NCBI RefSeq assembly: GCF_019059575.1
Contig: NW_024882783.1
Coordinates: forward strand, 124,001 to 188,000
Source: Amphibalanus amphitrite
Taxonomy: Eukaryota > Arthropoda > Thecostraca > Balanomorpha > Balanidae
DNA length: 64,000 nucleotides
Direction: 5' to 3'
Under the pieces are notes generated by a model. That model saw nothing but the letters and a program-made list of their open reading frames with translations, was not told the origin of the DNA and searched no databases. Position 1 is the stretch's first letter; each line of letters begins with the position of its first letter. Position numbers and translations under genes: made by a program. Below, piece after piece: positions 36,701 through 47,400 of the stretch.

Positions 36701-37567
36701 GAGACCCCACCGCCAATATGACCCTTCAACGCCTAACCAATCACCAACCAACCAAACGCGCCCGCTCACACAGCTTTACAAAACCATTCCTACCCCCTGC
36801 GAAAACATAGGGCGCAAAGCCTCTTTCACGGGAGCCCCAATAGCGCGCGTCAGTGCGCCCGGCGGTGGGGGCACCGGCGCCCGGACATTGTGCTCTTCCC
36901 CAGGGCGCGCGTCACTGGCATGGCGACAATGGTGAATTAACACGCCATTGGCGGCGACGCCGACGCCGCCGACCGGTGCGTCATTAGTCGCCGCCGTCCC
37001 CCGCAGATTGCCCCCGGGGCAGCGGGCGCCGACAGGGCAGCCGACGCCGGCGCGTGCCCTGATGCGATTAGCACCGCTGTTCCGGCGGCAGGGGTGCCCA
37101 ACAGCCACTGCTGACGCTTAGGCCGGGGAAGGGATTGTGTAGTGTGTAAGGTGATTGCCGTGATATTACGCGCGACAGGAAAAAAATCAGCAGGTGAGAA
37201 AAAATAAGCTCAAATCCAAAGACTGAGGGTGAGAAAGATTAATATAGAAATTCGTTACATATCGACCTTTGCCAGCCTTCATTTTGTTCGATAATTGAAC
37301 TCAATGAAAACCGTGACGCGAGATCAATCTAATCCATATAGGAAAATGATTTTCTCCTTGCCATCTCAGAAGCGCGATAAGGCTGCAGCCAGCACACGAA
37401 CTTAAAATCAAATACCCGACACCAGTGAACCAAGACCATCGTCGTGAGCAGATAATTGGGACAAAAATCAGACCGCATGACGGCGTTATTAGTGCCCGCG
37501 CAGCACAGAACGGTTGGGCGGAGGCGTGCGCAGTCGGGTGACAGCGCGCTGCCAAAAACGGCCGAAC
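33758..37567. other. CpG-rich islands without a recognised gene
   Basis: GC-rich blocks at 33790-34060, 34380-34470, 34960-35450, 35780-36030 and 36820-37100 have overlapping open frames on both strands and G or C runs (35229-35240, 35382-35396). No conserved domain or spliced exon could be supported. Confidence 0.5.
35868..35898 (+). repeat. (GGC)n microsatellite
   Basis: GGCGGAGGC followed by about seven further GGC units within a CpG-rich stretch (35780-36010). It would code for a glycine run in one frame, but no exon is supported. Confidence 0.85.
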
Positions 37568-37665
37568 CTCCTGGTCACGTCGACAGGTCACGGCACGGAG
37601 TAGCACAGACTCACGACCAGGGGTCACGACAGAGGTCACGAGAGGTCACGTAGAGAGGTCAACAG
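37568..37665 (+). promoter_or_regulatory. Cluster of GGTCAC words (nuclear-receptor half-site-like)
   Basis: GGTCACG or AGGTCA occurs at about 37572, 37586, 37622, 37633, 37644 and 37657, i.e. six times in 95 bp, all on the plus strand. AGGTCA is the half-site of many nuclear receptors. Spacing is irregular and this is not inside a recognised TTAA element. Function not shown. Confidence 0.3.
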
Positions 37666-37689
37666 ACAACAGGGCACTGGTGGTTGCAA

Positions 37690-37806
37690 GGGACTGTACT
37701 CGCTTACCAAACCAGAACGAGAGGCAGGTGACGAAGGCGTCGGTGGTCATGATGGGGGTGGAGGTGACAAAGTACCAGTGTCGTGGCATGCGACCGGAAG
37801 GAACGC
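37690..37806 (-). CDS. Weak candidate exon beside a TTAA MITE
   Basis: The minus strand reads VPSGRMPRHWYFVTSTP, then IMTTDAFVTCLSFWFG, up to a GTAAGC donor. The aromatic, hydrophobic composition resembles a membrane segment. The only acceptor-like CAG lies at the very edge of the inserted element at 37810, so a real upstream splice partner would have been disturbed. No family recognised. Confidence 0.2.
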
Positions 37807-37809
37807 TGG

Positions 37810-38314
37810 TTAAAGGGACTATCCCACCTTCTAAAATGTTGTTAAAACCAGTTAAATTGTGCCCGACTTTATAGATTGGATGACCAGGAACACGGTTCTG
37901 GCATTTATTTTTCATTAAACATCTTAGGCTTCCCATATTCCAAACACAAACTTTCAAATATGTGACGTCACAGCCCAAAATTACCTCCTTCCCCAGGCCA
38001 CATTACTGTCATAAAGCTGATTCTTTTTACTCTGTAGGCACCACAACAAAGTTCAGACCAAGTTTTAAGCGATTTTTCAACGAACAAACCCATTTAAATC
38101 AAAATGACTAAACGAGGTGACGTCACACTAACGGTCGCTCCATGTTGAAGATAGGGCCTTGTACAAGGCCCATTTTCAAATGAAGGGAACGAATTTCTTC
38201 AACACCAAGAGGCCGCGGGGGTTGCAACCTAGATAGATAGTGGTTTCTGAACCTCGCCGCAAACTTGGCTATCTCAACTCAAACCCCATGTTAAAGGTGG
38301 GATAGTCCCTTTAA
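37810..38314. mobile_element. Short TTAA-flanked MITE of a different family
   Basis: TTAA at 37810-37813 and 38311-38314 with inverted ends AGGGACTATCCCACCTT and AAGGTGGGATAGTCCCT. The TIR is itself partly palindromic (GGGACTATCCC). The 505-bp body has no G/C hairpin runs and no AGGTCA array, so it is separate from the CCC-ended group. The TTAA target resembles piggyBac-type insertion. Confidence 0.75.
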
Positions 38315-41300
38315 TGTCCGAGGGGAAGGCGTTAATGTCTCGCGGTGTAACGGTGCAGGGCAGGGTGTTCATTAATCGTGATCAGACAGGTCGTAAAAGT
38401 ACCAGAGTGGCGCCAACTCTCGGTAAGGATATTCTCCTTAGTCAGTTGTCACAGCTCTCTGTCTTCGGACCAGTGCTAAGCTGGCATATCGACGAGTCCG
38501 AGCACGCACAAATGTAATCGCGTGACTGCGTGGGGAATGTCCAGAGGGTCGCAATGAGGGGACGGCGTCGCCCGGGAGGGTTCACAGCACGAGGGGAGTG
38601 AGGACTATTACCGGTTACCTGTCCCGGCGCCGCCGCAAGGGTCCCTCGGGAGGGGGAGGCTCATTAACCACCTGGTGTCCGTCCGCTGTGTCGTGCCGCG
38701 CTGACCACCTTCCCTTCCCCTCCCCTCCTCCCCAGTCCCACTCCCTACCCCGCCGCGCCGGCAGCGCTGCTCCAGGTAGCCACGTGGTATGACAAAGCGC
38801 GCGTCGTCTGCAGAGGCTTACTTCCACAGCGGGCGATCGTCACCTCGCCTGCACCGGTCCGAGTCGCAAGATAACAATCACGGCAACATCCTGTGTGCGT
38901 GACCAATAGACTATCGACTCAGAACCCCTCAGCTGCGCGCCAACTTAGACAAAGAGCACGCCGCCCGGCGGCCGGGCCGGTCCGAACCCGCGTGGTGCCT
39001 CGCAGTCAGTTAGACCCCCTGTCACGCTAAAGGAGGATTTCCGGCTTCAGCGGAGGTCGGCATCCGTTGCTGTACGATTGCAGAACGCCGACAGAAAAAG
39101 GTCAGGGATCGAACTCGTCAGCGCGAAAGTGCGAATGAATTGGTCGCACGTGGATGACTTTCGCTGACGGTTTACCGGATGCATAATTCATGACGCCGGC
39201 CGCCGTTATGAATTCATTCCGGAACGCATCCACAAGTAAGCACTGTTGCTGCTAATGGTTTTCCGTCTACCGGGGACGGTTGGGGACAGCAGGCGGCACT
39301 CGGCGACTGCAGCCCTCAGTCCGACCGTCTGCCCGTCCGACCGGTCCGTACCGCTGCGGCGCGGCGGTCCATAGAGTAACCAAATAACGGTACGGGAACG
39401 AGCCGACCGGGCGGTGTGACACCGGGCGCCAGTCCAGCGCCATGCCGTGTGTTGGGTCCGTTGACGGACCGTCATCAGACACACGAGGCGTCATATTGTT
39501 TCCGCGCAGATTTGTCAACACGCTCATAGTTAACGCTCCGGCTCAGTAAGATATGGCTGAATAGTCAATATGAACTTCGAACATACAAAGTGTTAGTTTT
39601 TCATATTTGATTGTTTATTCCTCGTAAACTCCCCTATCAGATACCGGATCCCCGGTGGCTAGGATTCAACCCCTATCTATCAGTCTCGGCCACCTGAGGA
39701 GTGAGGAGATACTGCGCCTGTCAACACCGTGTCGTTAGCTTCCTATGCGTTCACGCAGTCTCCACGGCCCGGCCGGAGACTGCTACGCCTGTGACGCAGT
39801 AGCACCACGGAGATAAGCCATGGACCTTCAGTTGTATGTCCGTTAGCGTATTCGATTATCGGTCAAGCAATAATCAGACGTAACTAATTAATAAAACATA
39901 AATCTATTAGTTTCATCGGCTGAGAATGATACTTCATTGGATATGAAGCATGTTCAAACTTCAAACTATAGTTCAAATGAGAGGAAGAGAACAAGTGACT
40001 AAGAAGTGAAACTAGACTTTAGTTCAGAACCGATAATCACTCAGGTTCCAGTTGCCTCTGTTGTGCAAGACAATTGCCCAGAGTTCATCCAATCATATAA
40101 CACGCAACGCACGCAACGATGTCAGGCGGTCAGTGGTTGTTCGTGAAAACAGGATAGGATTATCAAAACAGGAATGTTGGACCTCTGTAAGGCAGTGAAG
40201 TTACTCGCAACTTTTCCGGATTCAGCCATCAAGATTGCGCATTTAATCCATTCTTCCTGCTTCCAGCGATAAAATGATGCACTGCAGGAATGTGTTATTC
40301 ATAACATAGTCCTTGACCCAAGTCCTAAGCAAGTTAGGAACGTCAAGCTTGTCTGCTAAACAAGATCAAGCTTTACACTAAAAAGTTGTGCGCTGATGAC
40401 ATCAATTTTATTGTAAAAATGTTAACAACTAGCAAAAAAATTTCACGAGTCTTTTTACAGCCCTGTATGAATTGCTTATGTGCCCCCGAACCAGAGTCTA
40501 CTCGTCTGTCGTAAACTGCCCTGCGAATTGGACCATCGCCTCCACTCTCCGGCACAACTTTACAACCCCTCCGCTAGGTCACGGTCCAGTAATATCGCCA
40601 GAGAGCCGGCATCGCCGTCGGGCGCCGGTTCCGCCGAAAAATACGCTCGCTGCGCGGCGCGGTGCCGTCAGGGAGCTGAGCCCAGGATCGATGTTCCAGT
40701 GACCCCCGCCAGCGCAGCGCGACCGTCCACCGAACAAAGACCAGCGAGAACAACCGTCAGCCCGGAGTGAGCCAATCGTCCCAGTGCGCTGCGGGCCGCG
40801 CGCCGGTTTCCAATTGAAAGGGGTGAGATTATTGATCTGTGGAGGGACTCCCGCCGGCTGGCGACCCGTCCCAACCGCCCGCCAGCGCCAACAAAACCAG
40901 CGCCCAGCGCCGGCCGGTGGCCAGCGCCGGCGGCGGTTTTTGAGCGACAAACAGACCCCGACGACCGCGCGGGAGAGGAGGCGCGCACCGGCAAACACCG
41001 GTACCGAGGGGCGCTCGGCTGTCCGCACAGAGGACCGCCAGCCGGCGCGGCCACCGCCCCGGGGCAGACTCCCGCCGGGCTGTGATGTAGACGTCGGGTG
41101 CGGTGGCCGGCCGGCTCAAATGGAGGGCAAAGGTCACAGGTCACGGGTCAGGCGGCGCCGGCGCCCCAAGCCGCCTCGTCCGACGTGACCACACCTTATA
41201 TCGATCGCCGCTGTGGCGGTGGCACCTCACAAAGAGTGGCGAGGTCCGGTCCGGTGCCGAGTTGAAAAATGATCGATTGAAGGTTAGCGCACATTCGCGA

Positions 41301-41480
41301 AATGTCACGAGGTTTGACAAATCCTACTAAAAACAAAATTCCAAATGCCATAGATGGATAGAAGACTTCCATTCCCCAATCATACACAGAGCTATCGGCG
41401 CCAACATTAAATTCAAAACCGGCGCTCACAGCAACCTTCCAGAACCTCCCTTTCAGCCACCAGCTCATTCCAAAACTCAC
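38315..41480. other. Unrecognised; CpG-rich 38560-39060, 39260-39480, 40570-41200
   Basis: Long overlapping frames (for example 40579-41188 on both strands) arise from the scarcity of stops in GC-rich DNA. If the candidate exon at 41481 is real, its later exons may lie here, but I could not pick them out. Confidence 0.5.
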
Positions 41481-41523
41481 CTTGAATGATGGCGACGCCG
41501 AGCAGTAGACAGAAGGACCTCAT
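41481..41523 (-). CDS. Candidate first coding exon (signal peptide) of an unidentified secreted protein
   Basis: The minus strand reads ATG for MRSFCLLLGVAIIQ plus one nucleotide, directly followed by a consensus GTGAGT donor. A short hydrophobic leader ending at a strong donor is typical of arthropod secreted-protein genes; Lachesin exon 1 in this window has the same layout. The preceding 250 bp (41540-41790) are very CpG-rich, which fits a promoter and 5' UTR. I did not find the next exon among the lower coordinates, so the product is unknown. Chance occurrence is possible because only 14 codons are involved. Confidence 0.45.
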
Positions 41524-41529
41524 CTTGAA

Positions 41530-41800
41530 AACCCTGAACTGCACTCAGTCACACAGTGCTGGTGTCTGGAGGGCGACTGGCAGCGGTGGCTCCGCGTGCA
41601 CTCCCGCTCGGGCTCTGGCGGACTACTGCGCGCAGCGCCAGCGCCGCGGCGGCGACCGTCATAACTATAGGCGCGGCGCCGCGGCGCGGACGACCCCTGC
41701 TAGCGGCCATCGCGCCGGGCCGGCGGACCGGACGAGCCCGCCTGGACTGGGGGGGGGGGAGGGGGGGGGGGGGTGATGAGGGCAGTTGCACCGAGACTGG
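41530..41800 (-). promoter_or_regulatory. CpG-rich region upstream of a candidate first exon
   Basis: Dense in CG dinucleotides, lying directly upstream (minus sense) of the leader exon at 41481-41523. TGCAGTTCAGGG about 20 bases before the ATG loosely resembles an initiator. No clear TATA box. Promoter status is inferred from position only. Confidence 0.3.
41735..41775 (+). repeat. Long interrupted G run
   Basis: A tract of G with single A interruptions (41749-41773) at the edge of the CpG-rich region upstream of the candidate exon at 41481-41523. It is G-quadruplex-capable in principle. Confidence 0.7.
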
Positions 41801-44324
41801 TCACGGGGAACAGCAGTTGATCTGCCTAGAGGTGGTGAGGTGAATGGAGAAGGGGGGAGAGGGTGCAAGTTTGCGCAAAATATGAGATTGTGTTGAACAT
41901 CTATTTAATGTGTTTTGTTCATTTATTCAAATCCGATTGAAATGCATATCGCATATAGGATAGGTGTCCGTAACAAGATGCAGCATGCCCGCCTCACAGT
42001 GGTCATGGAGGATCTCTTTTTTGCTTATAGACAAAGCGTCTTTGTACATTCCATTTTTTTTTTAATTAGCGGGATAGCCCTATTTAAATCAAATTCTACT
42101 TCTGGCTCAGGCTGACCTTTCAAAACCGACCGGGATTGAAGTGTATAAGCGTTGAAGACCTTCGCTCTCGGCGAACTCGGTTAACCGTCCCTCGGAACGC
42201 ACTGAACCGCGACAGTCGTGCGAAAAGGTAACCGTCTCAGCCCGATGTCCTCCTATCTCTGATCCAAAAATACCGAAAGTGCCTCGATTATTCTTTCCTC
42301 ATTTTGAAATTGATTGCTCAGCATATCTTATAGGTTATTCAAATCGTGTCCTACTGGTACTTCATGCTGCGTTATTGTAAAAGTGAAACGTTTCGGCTTT
42401 CGGAAGACCATTAACTCAAACCGCAATATCGATAGGTAGAACAGAAAAACGACGAAAGAAACACACATGTTCCAGAGAAATCCGGAAACTAGCCCACTCT
42501 GCGGTAGTTTTCACGCTCGTAACGAGCTTGTTTTCAGTAAAAGACAGCAGCTTGTTAAAACGGCAGTACCAGGTTGGTTGTAAGCGTCTGTAATGTTTGA
42601 TGTGCTGCTATCATAACTCAGTACTCTGGCTTGTTTGCAAGAGCGTGTTTTGATGAGCAGTCATCACTGTCGAATGCGTTACTTAGCTGTAAATCAATAA
42701 ACCAATTTGTTATAGGAAACTGCTAGATGGAACTGGCGAACCACTTACAAAATGTCCAAGATGATGAGTTTAGAGTTACGAAATAAATGAGCTGTGAAAA
42801 TGAGGCAGGATTGCCTTCGATATACATACCCATGGTGGCAATCTTTCTGGTAGATATAGGTTATAACCGTTTCACAGAGCGAGCAACTAAAAGCGACACT
42901 GGTGGTCGTTTGAAATTTTCGGAATCAGACAATCCATGGGCATAATCAACCGATCCAAATACTGTCTGAGGGTTGATCTACCAGCGTCAGATGTTAGACT
43001 TCTATACTGAAAATGCGCAGTGCTGCGATCGATATTTATCTTACGCGAATGTGCTGCGAGCGTTTGTGCTTCAAGAAAAGGTCACGTAACATCGCATTCG
43101 TTTTCAATATTTATACGGTTTGATAATGAGCGTCATAATACATAAGTGAATAAAATAAACCATTTTTGCAGCATTTTTTTTTATTTGTACGGCCCTACAA
43201 GGTTATCCAAGACAAGACAAAATTAAGATGGAATCATGAAAGAAATAACAAAAAGTGAGCACAAGCAGCAGTAAACGGTCTTGCAAAAAGAAGGTACTGA
43301 TTATCGTCACTGGACCTATAGGCGTCACTTTTATGTTTAGGCATACAGAACATTTGTATTTGAGACATCAGTTTGCATTGGCTGTGTGACGCAGTACTGT
43401 TCGTTCCTAAGGAATAGAAGATCTGCAATTCGTTATAATCAAAAATAAAAGATATGCTATTCAGCCTTTTCAAAAATAAGGTTATATGTAGATGTCCTTT
43501 AAAACTACACCTAGAAATCATGAGCTGTTATTTCTATACAAACAACGTTTAGATCGTTCTCAATACATTGGCACACACATCCTAGCTCAAAGATTCACAA
43601 GGGCCAGTGTTCAGCTGCAACATCACGACTTCAATGCTACATAACATATAGGCGAGTCCACACGTGTACATTACGGTATAGCAAAACCAGCATCATCACT
43701 TTCTAAATGCTTACCAGTGAGCTTATACACGACACTGGGAAAGCAGCACACCATTCGTCAAACTCACAAATCTATTATAGGCCTATTTATATCCATCTGC
43801 TGAAGTTCAGTAGACACGTCAACACCAACTCCAACCATTTATCATAATGCAAGTTCACTTGTTGGACGGATCATTGACGAAAGTCTCGGATTACACTGTG
43901 AAGAATGACAGTGTTGTGACAGACGTCTCTTTGTGGTTGTGTGGTCGGAGATGTCAATCAGCTACAGCGCTGCAGCCCACAGCTTTTCGGCCACTGCCAA
44001 CAGCCATCGATAACGGACGGAAGATCACGATGTTTCCCGCATTTCGAGATTCTGTCTGTTGAGCTCTCTGGAAAAATAAGCGCAAAATGATAGATTAAAT
44101 CTGGTTACGCACAGGTCTAAAAATCGACTTATTGGGTTTAGGGTAAGCAATGACAACATACCTATAGGTAAACTCATTTTTTTATCATGAAAGACGAAAA
44201 CAAAATACGGTAATAAAAAGCACGACCATAATTTGTTTATCGACTTATCAATCCGCCTCCTTGACAGCGTCACTTACCGGGCAACAGTTCCTCAGCGTTG
44301 GCTAAGCTCTGCCTCAGCGCTGCC
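41800..44324. other. A/T-rich spacer downstream of Lachesin
   Basis: Contains the 3' flank of Lachesin (minus sense). A minus-strand AATAAA precedes an A run at about 43168-43182, 1.1 kb past the stop codon, and could be a distal polyadenylation signal; no nearer consensus stands out. Nothing else recognised. Confidence 0.4.
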
Positions 44325-44470
44325 TCAGTGGTGCCTCAGGCCAGCGGCGGTGACAGCGCCGACCAGCACGGCGACCAGCACGGCGCTGGCCAGCACCAGC
44401 GGCGGTGCGCGGCTGTTGGTGCTGTACCCGGGTACGTCACAAGCCGGGGGGCACACCGGAATGAAGGCCT
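44325..44470 (-). CDS. Lac: Lachesin exon 9: C-terminal GPI-anchor signal
   Basis: Acceptor CTGTCTTCAG. Encodes the conserved tail AFIPVCPPAC, then a short polar stretch (YSTNSR) and a hydrophobic run from residue 339 to about 359. The stop TGA is at 44325-44327. A Ser or Asn in the polar stretch is the likely GPI attachment site (inference). Confidence 0.9.
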
Positions 44471-47400
44471 CTGAAGACAGAAAGGTGTCACGGTTAGTCA
44501 TAGTTGTATGGATTCAGGCGTTACAGGAATGGAAATGAACGGGCAAATGACATTCAAATATAACTATTAGGTAAATTGTATACAGTTATAATATAACGAT
44601 GAAGGCATAAATAGATAAAGCGATGCATCATGCAACACCAATGACTCGAATTCCCAGTCCCGAAAAAAGACCTGAAATGACTTGCTATCTTTATAGATTT
44701 GTATAAGCATTAGCGATCAGCATATCTTAGTACCCCAGCCTGATCCGCCTTGACCTATCCCGCTCTCCCGTGCAGACTCCACAAGCTGACCTGACCTGAC
44801 CTGGCGAGAAAGTGTGACTCACCGACGAGTTCGACGACGGACTCGGTGGTCCCGAGCCGGTTGGCGGCGCGGCAGGTGTAGTTGCCGTACTGTTTCTTCT
44901 CGATTGTCAGCGTACGCAGGTTGCTGTCAGTTGTCTGGTCCGTGATAGGGAACATAGACATCCTAAGATGAGAGAATAATGTCAGATAATGGATGTGGTT
45001 GTTTGGAGAGATTAGGGACGCTAGAGCTTCTTACATTGCTGATGGAACATAGGAATTGTGAAATGTGGAAACGTGAATGAACATTGATTTATTTATCGAG
45101 TGTATAAAAGGCGAATTCAAGAATAGCGTGATAAAGTTAGAGATGACTTGTATTTCGAGAACTTGGGATATAATGACTGATTCTTTGAACTACATTTTGC
45201 GTTTTCTGTTGTCCCGGTGACATCTCGATAACTGCAACAAAAAATGAAAAATTTTCTGTTCCTGGAAAGCGACCGAATTTTTCTTATTCATTGGGTCCTA
45301 TTATAACCGAAATGGGCATTAGTTTTGATCTGAAAATGCTTTTCCGGTTTTCAGAGACGATTTTCGATTTTTGGCCCCGAAATTCGGTTTTTGGCCCACC
45401 GTGTCCGATGTAATTGAGTAATCGACTCGCGGTAACTTTCATCGCCTTTCCTATGCCACAAGCTTTCGAATGATATCTGGTTTTGCATATTTGCGTGCAA
45501 AAATAACGTCATAAATCTATGTTAAAGTAAGAAAATGTTGAAATTTTGTAAAAATTTGACATTTTTTTTTTATTTCATTTCAAAATAGAGGAAATACTAA
45601 AGGCCCCATCCAAATTCTGAGCCCAGTTCCTTGAAGAGCATTCAATTTCCGTTCGGAAGGTACCTTTTTAGTGCATTTTATCGGATTCCTGTGGCGTCCA
45701 GATTGGAGTTAACCTAAACACATATCCTAAGTCATATCACATAGCATTAACCTGATAACGTATGTTAACGCCATAGGATCAACGAGGGGTCAACTGAGGT
45801 CATTTTGTTGACCCCTTGTGACCTCGGGTCACACGCAGGAACTTACTTTTGAGCAGTCCTGTCGCTCAGAATCTTGATCTGTTGGGGGCCCGTTTTTCAA
45901 GTGACTCAATCTGGACGCCACAGTAAACCGATAAAATGCACTAAAATAGTACCTTCCGAACGGAAATTGAATGCTCTTCAAGGAACTGGGCTCAGAATTT
46001 GGATAGGGCCTTTAGTTTTTTCTCTATTTTGAAATGAAATCGAAAAAAATGTCAAATTTTTACAAAATTTCAACATTTTCTTACTTTAACATAGATTTAT
46101 GACGTTATTTTTGCACGCAAATATGCAAAACCAGATATCATTCGAAAGCTTGTGGCATAGGAAGGGCGATGAAAGTTACCGCGAGTCGATTACTCAATTA
46201 CACCGGACACAGTGGGCCAAAAACCGAATTTCGGGGCCAAAAATCGAAAATCGTCTCTGAAAACCGGAAAAGCATTTTCAGATCAAAACAAATGCCCATT
46301 TCGGTTATAATGGGACCCAATGAGTCCAAAAAAATCGGTCGTTACTCAGGAACAAAATGACTGTTGCATAGTGTAATGAAACAAATGAAGATTGACTTTT
46401 TTCGGTCCCCGTTGCTGTAATTACAACTAAATAAAGCGAGGAGAAGAGCTTACATCTGATGCTGGTTGTTGTTGAGGACGATACCGTCCTTGAGCCAGGT
46501 AATACTTGGCGGTGGATAGGCTTCCACCAGGCACTCCAGGTCCATGTTATATTGCATAGCCTGGAGAAAAAGAGCGGAAACATGTAAATGGAGATCGCTA
46601 ACGCACAGGTAACTAAATATATTCTATATAATATTCGTTTGGAGGCGAGAGGAGGCAATTCACTTCCACTCCATGCAGCACAAGTAGGTACTGAAGCAGT
46701 ACTTACAACGTTGATATCAAATAATCAGCAACTACTTGCTTTGTTCGTGAAACGAAGACTATCGGCCACCCTAGTCCTAGCAGCCTTGCGCTATAAAATA
46801 TTTACGCCAAACGGCCTCTATCCGCTTCACATTAGTGTCACTGCCTATCTCAATAAGGCATGACTGCCGTGCCAGTGATGCCCAAACGATGGCCCCCGGG
46901 TCCTGATACCGCCATCCTTACCTGGTAGACCTTCGGTCTGGGCACGGTAATGACGGGAGCGAACTCCACCTCCACGGCCACGTTCCGCTTGGAGCCGCGT
47001 CCCACGCCGTTGTCGGCCACGCAGTAGTAGGTGCCTCGGGCAATCTTCTGAATGTTCTCCATACGTAGAACGTTACCACTGTCGATCGGAAAGAACGTTA
47101 GAACTGGAGGAGGGGAAACATATTTAGCTACTTTGTTACTTTTCCAAGCTGCTCTCTGACGGCTGCGGGTGATGAATATTATATTCCAAAGGATAGCGAA
47201 GATGGTTGACTGGTCTGTGGTTGACAGCTCGATACGCAAATGAAGACACACTTCAAAGCCAACAGCGGCGGAAGCAACAATTATGACAAGGCACAAGTCA
47301 GCTGCAAATTGACACTATCGAAAGATGACACCATTACGGGGACCAATCAGGACTGAATAGTCTTCCTGTGTGCTACTGACCGGTGGATGGCCTTGCCGGT

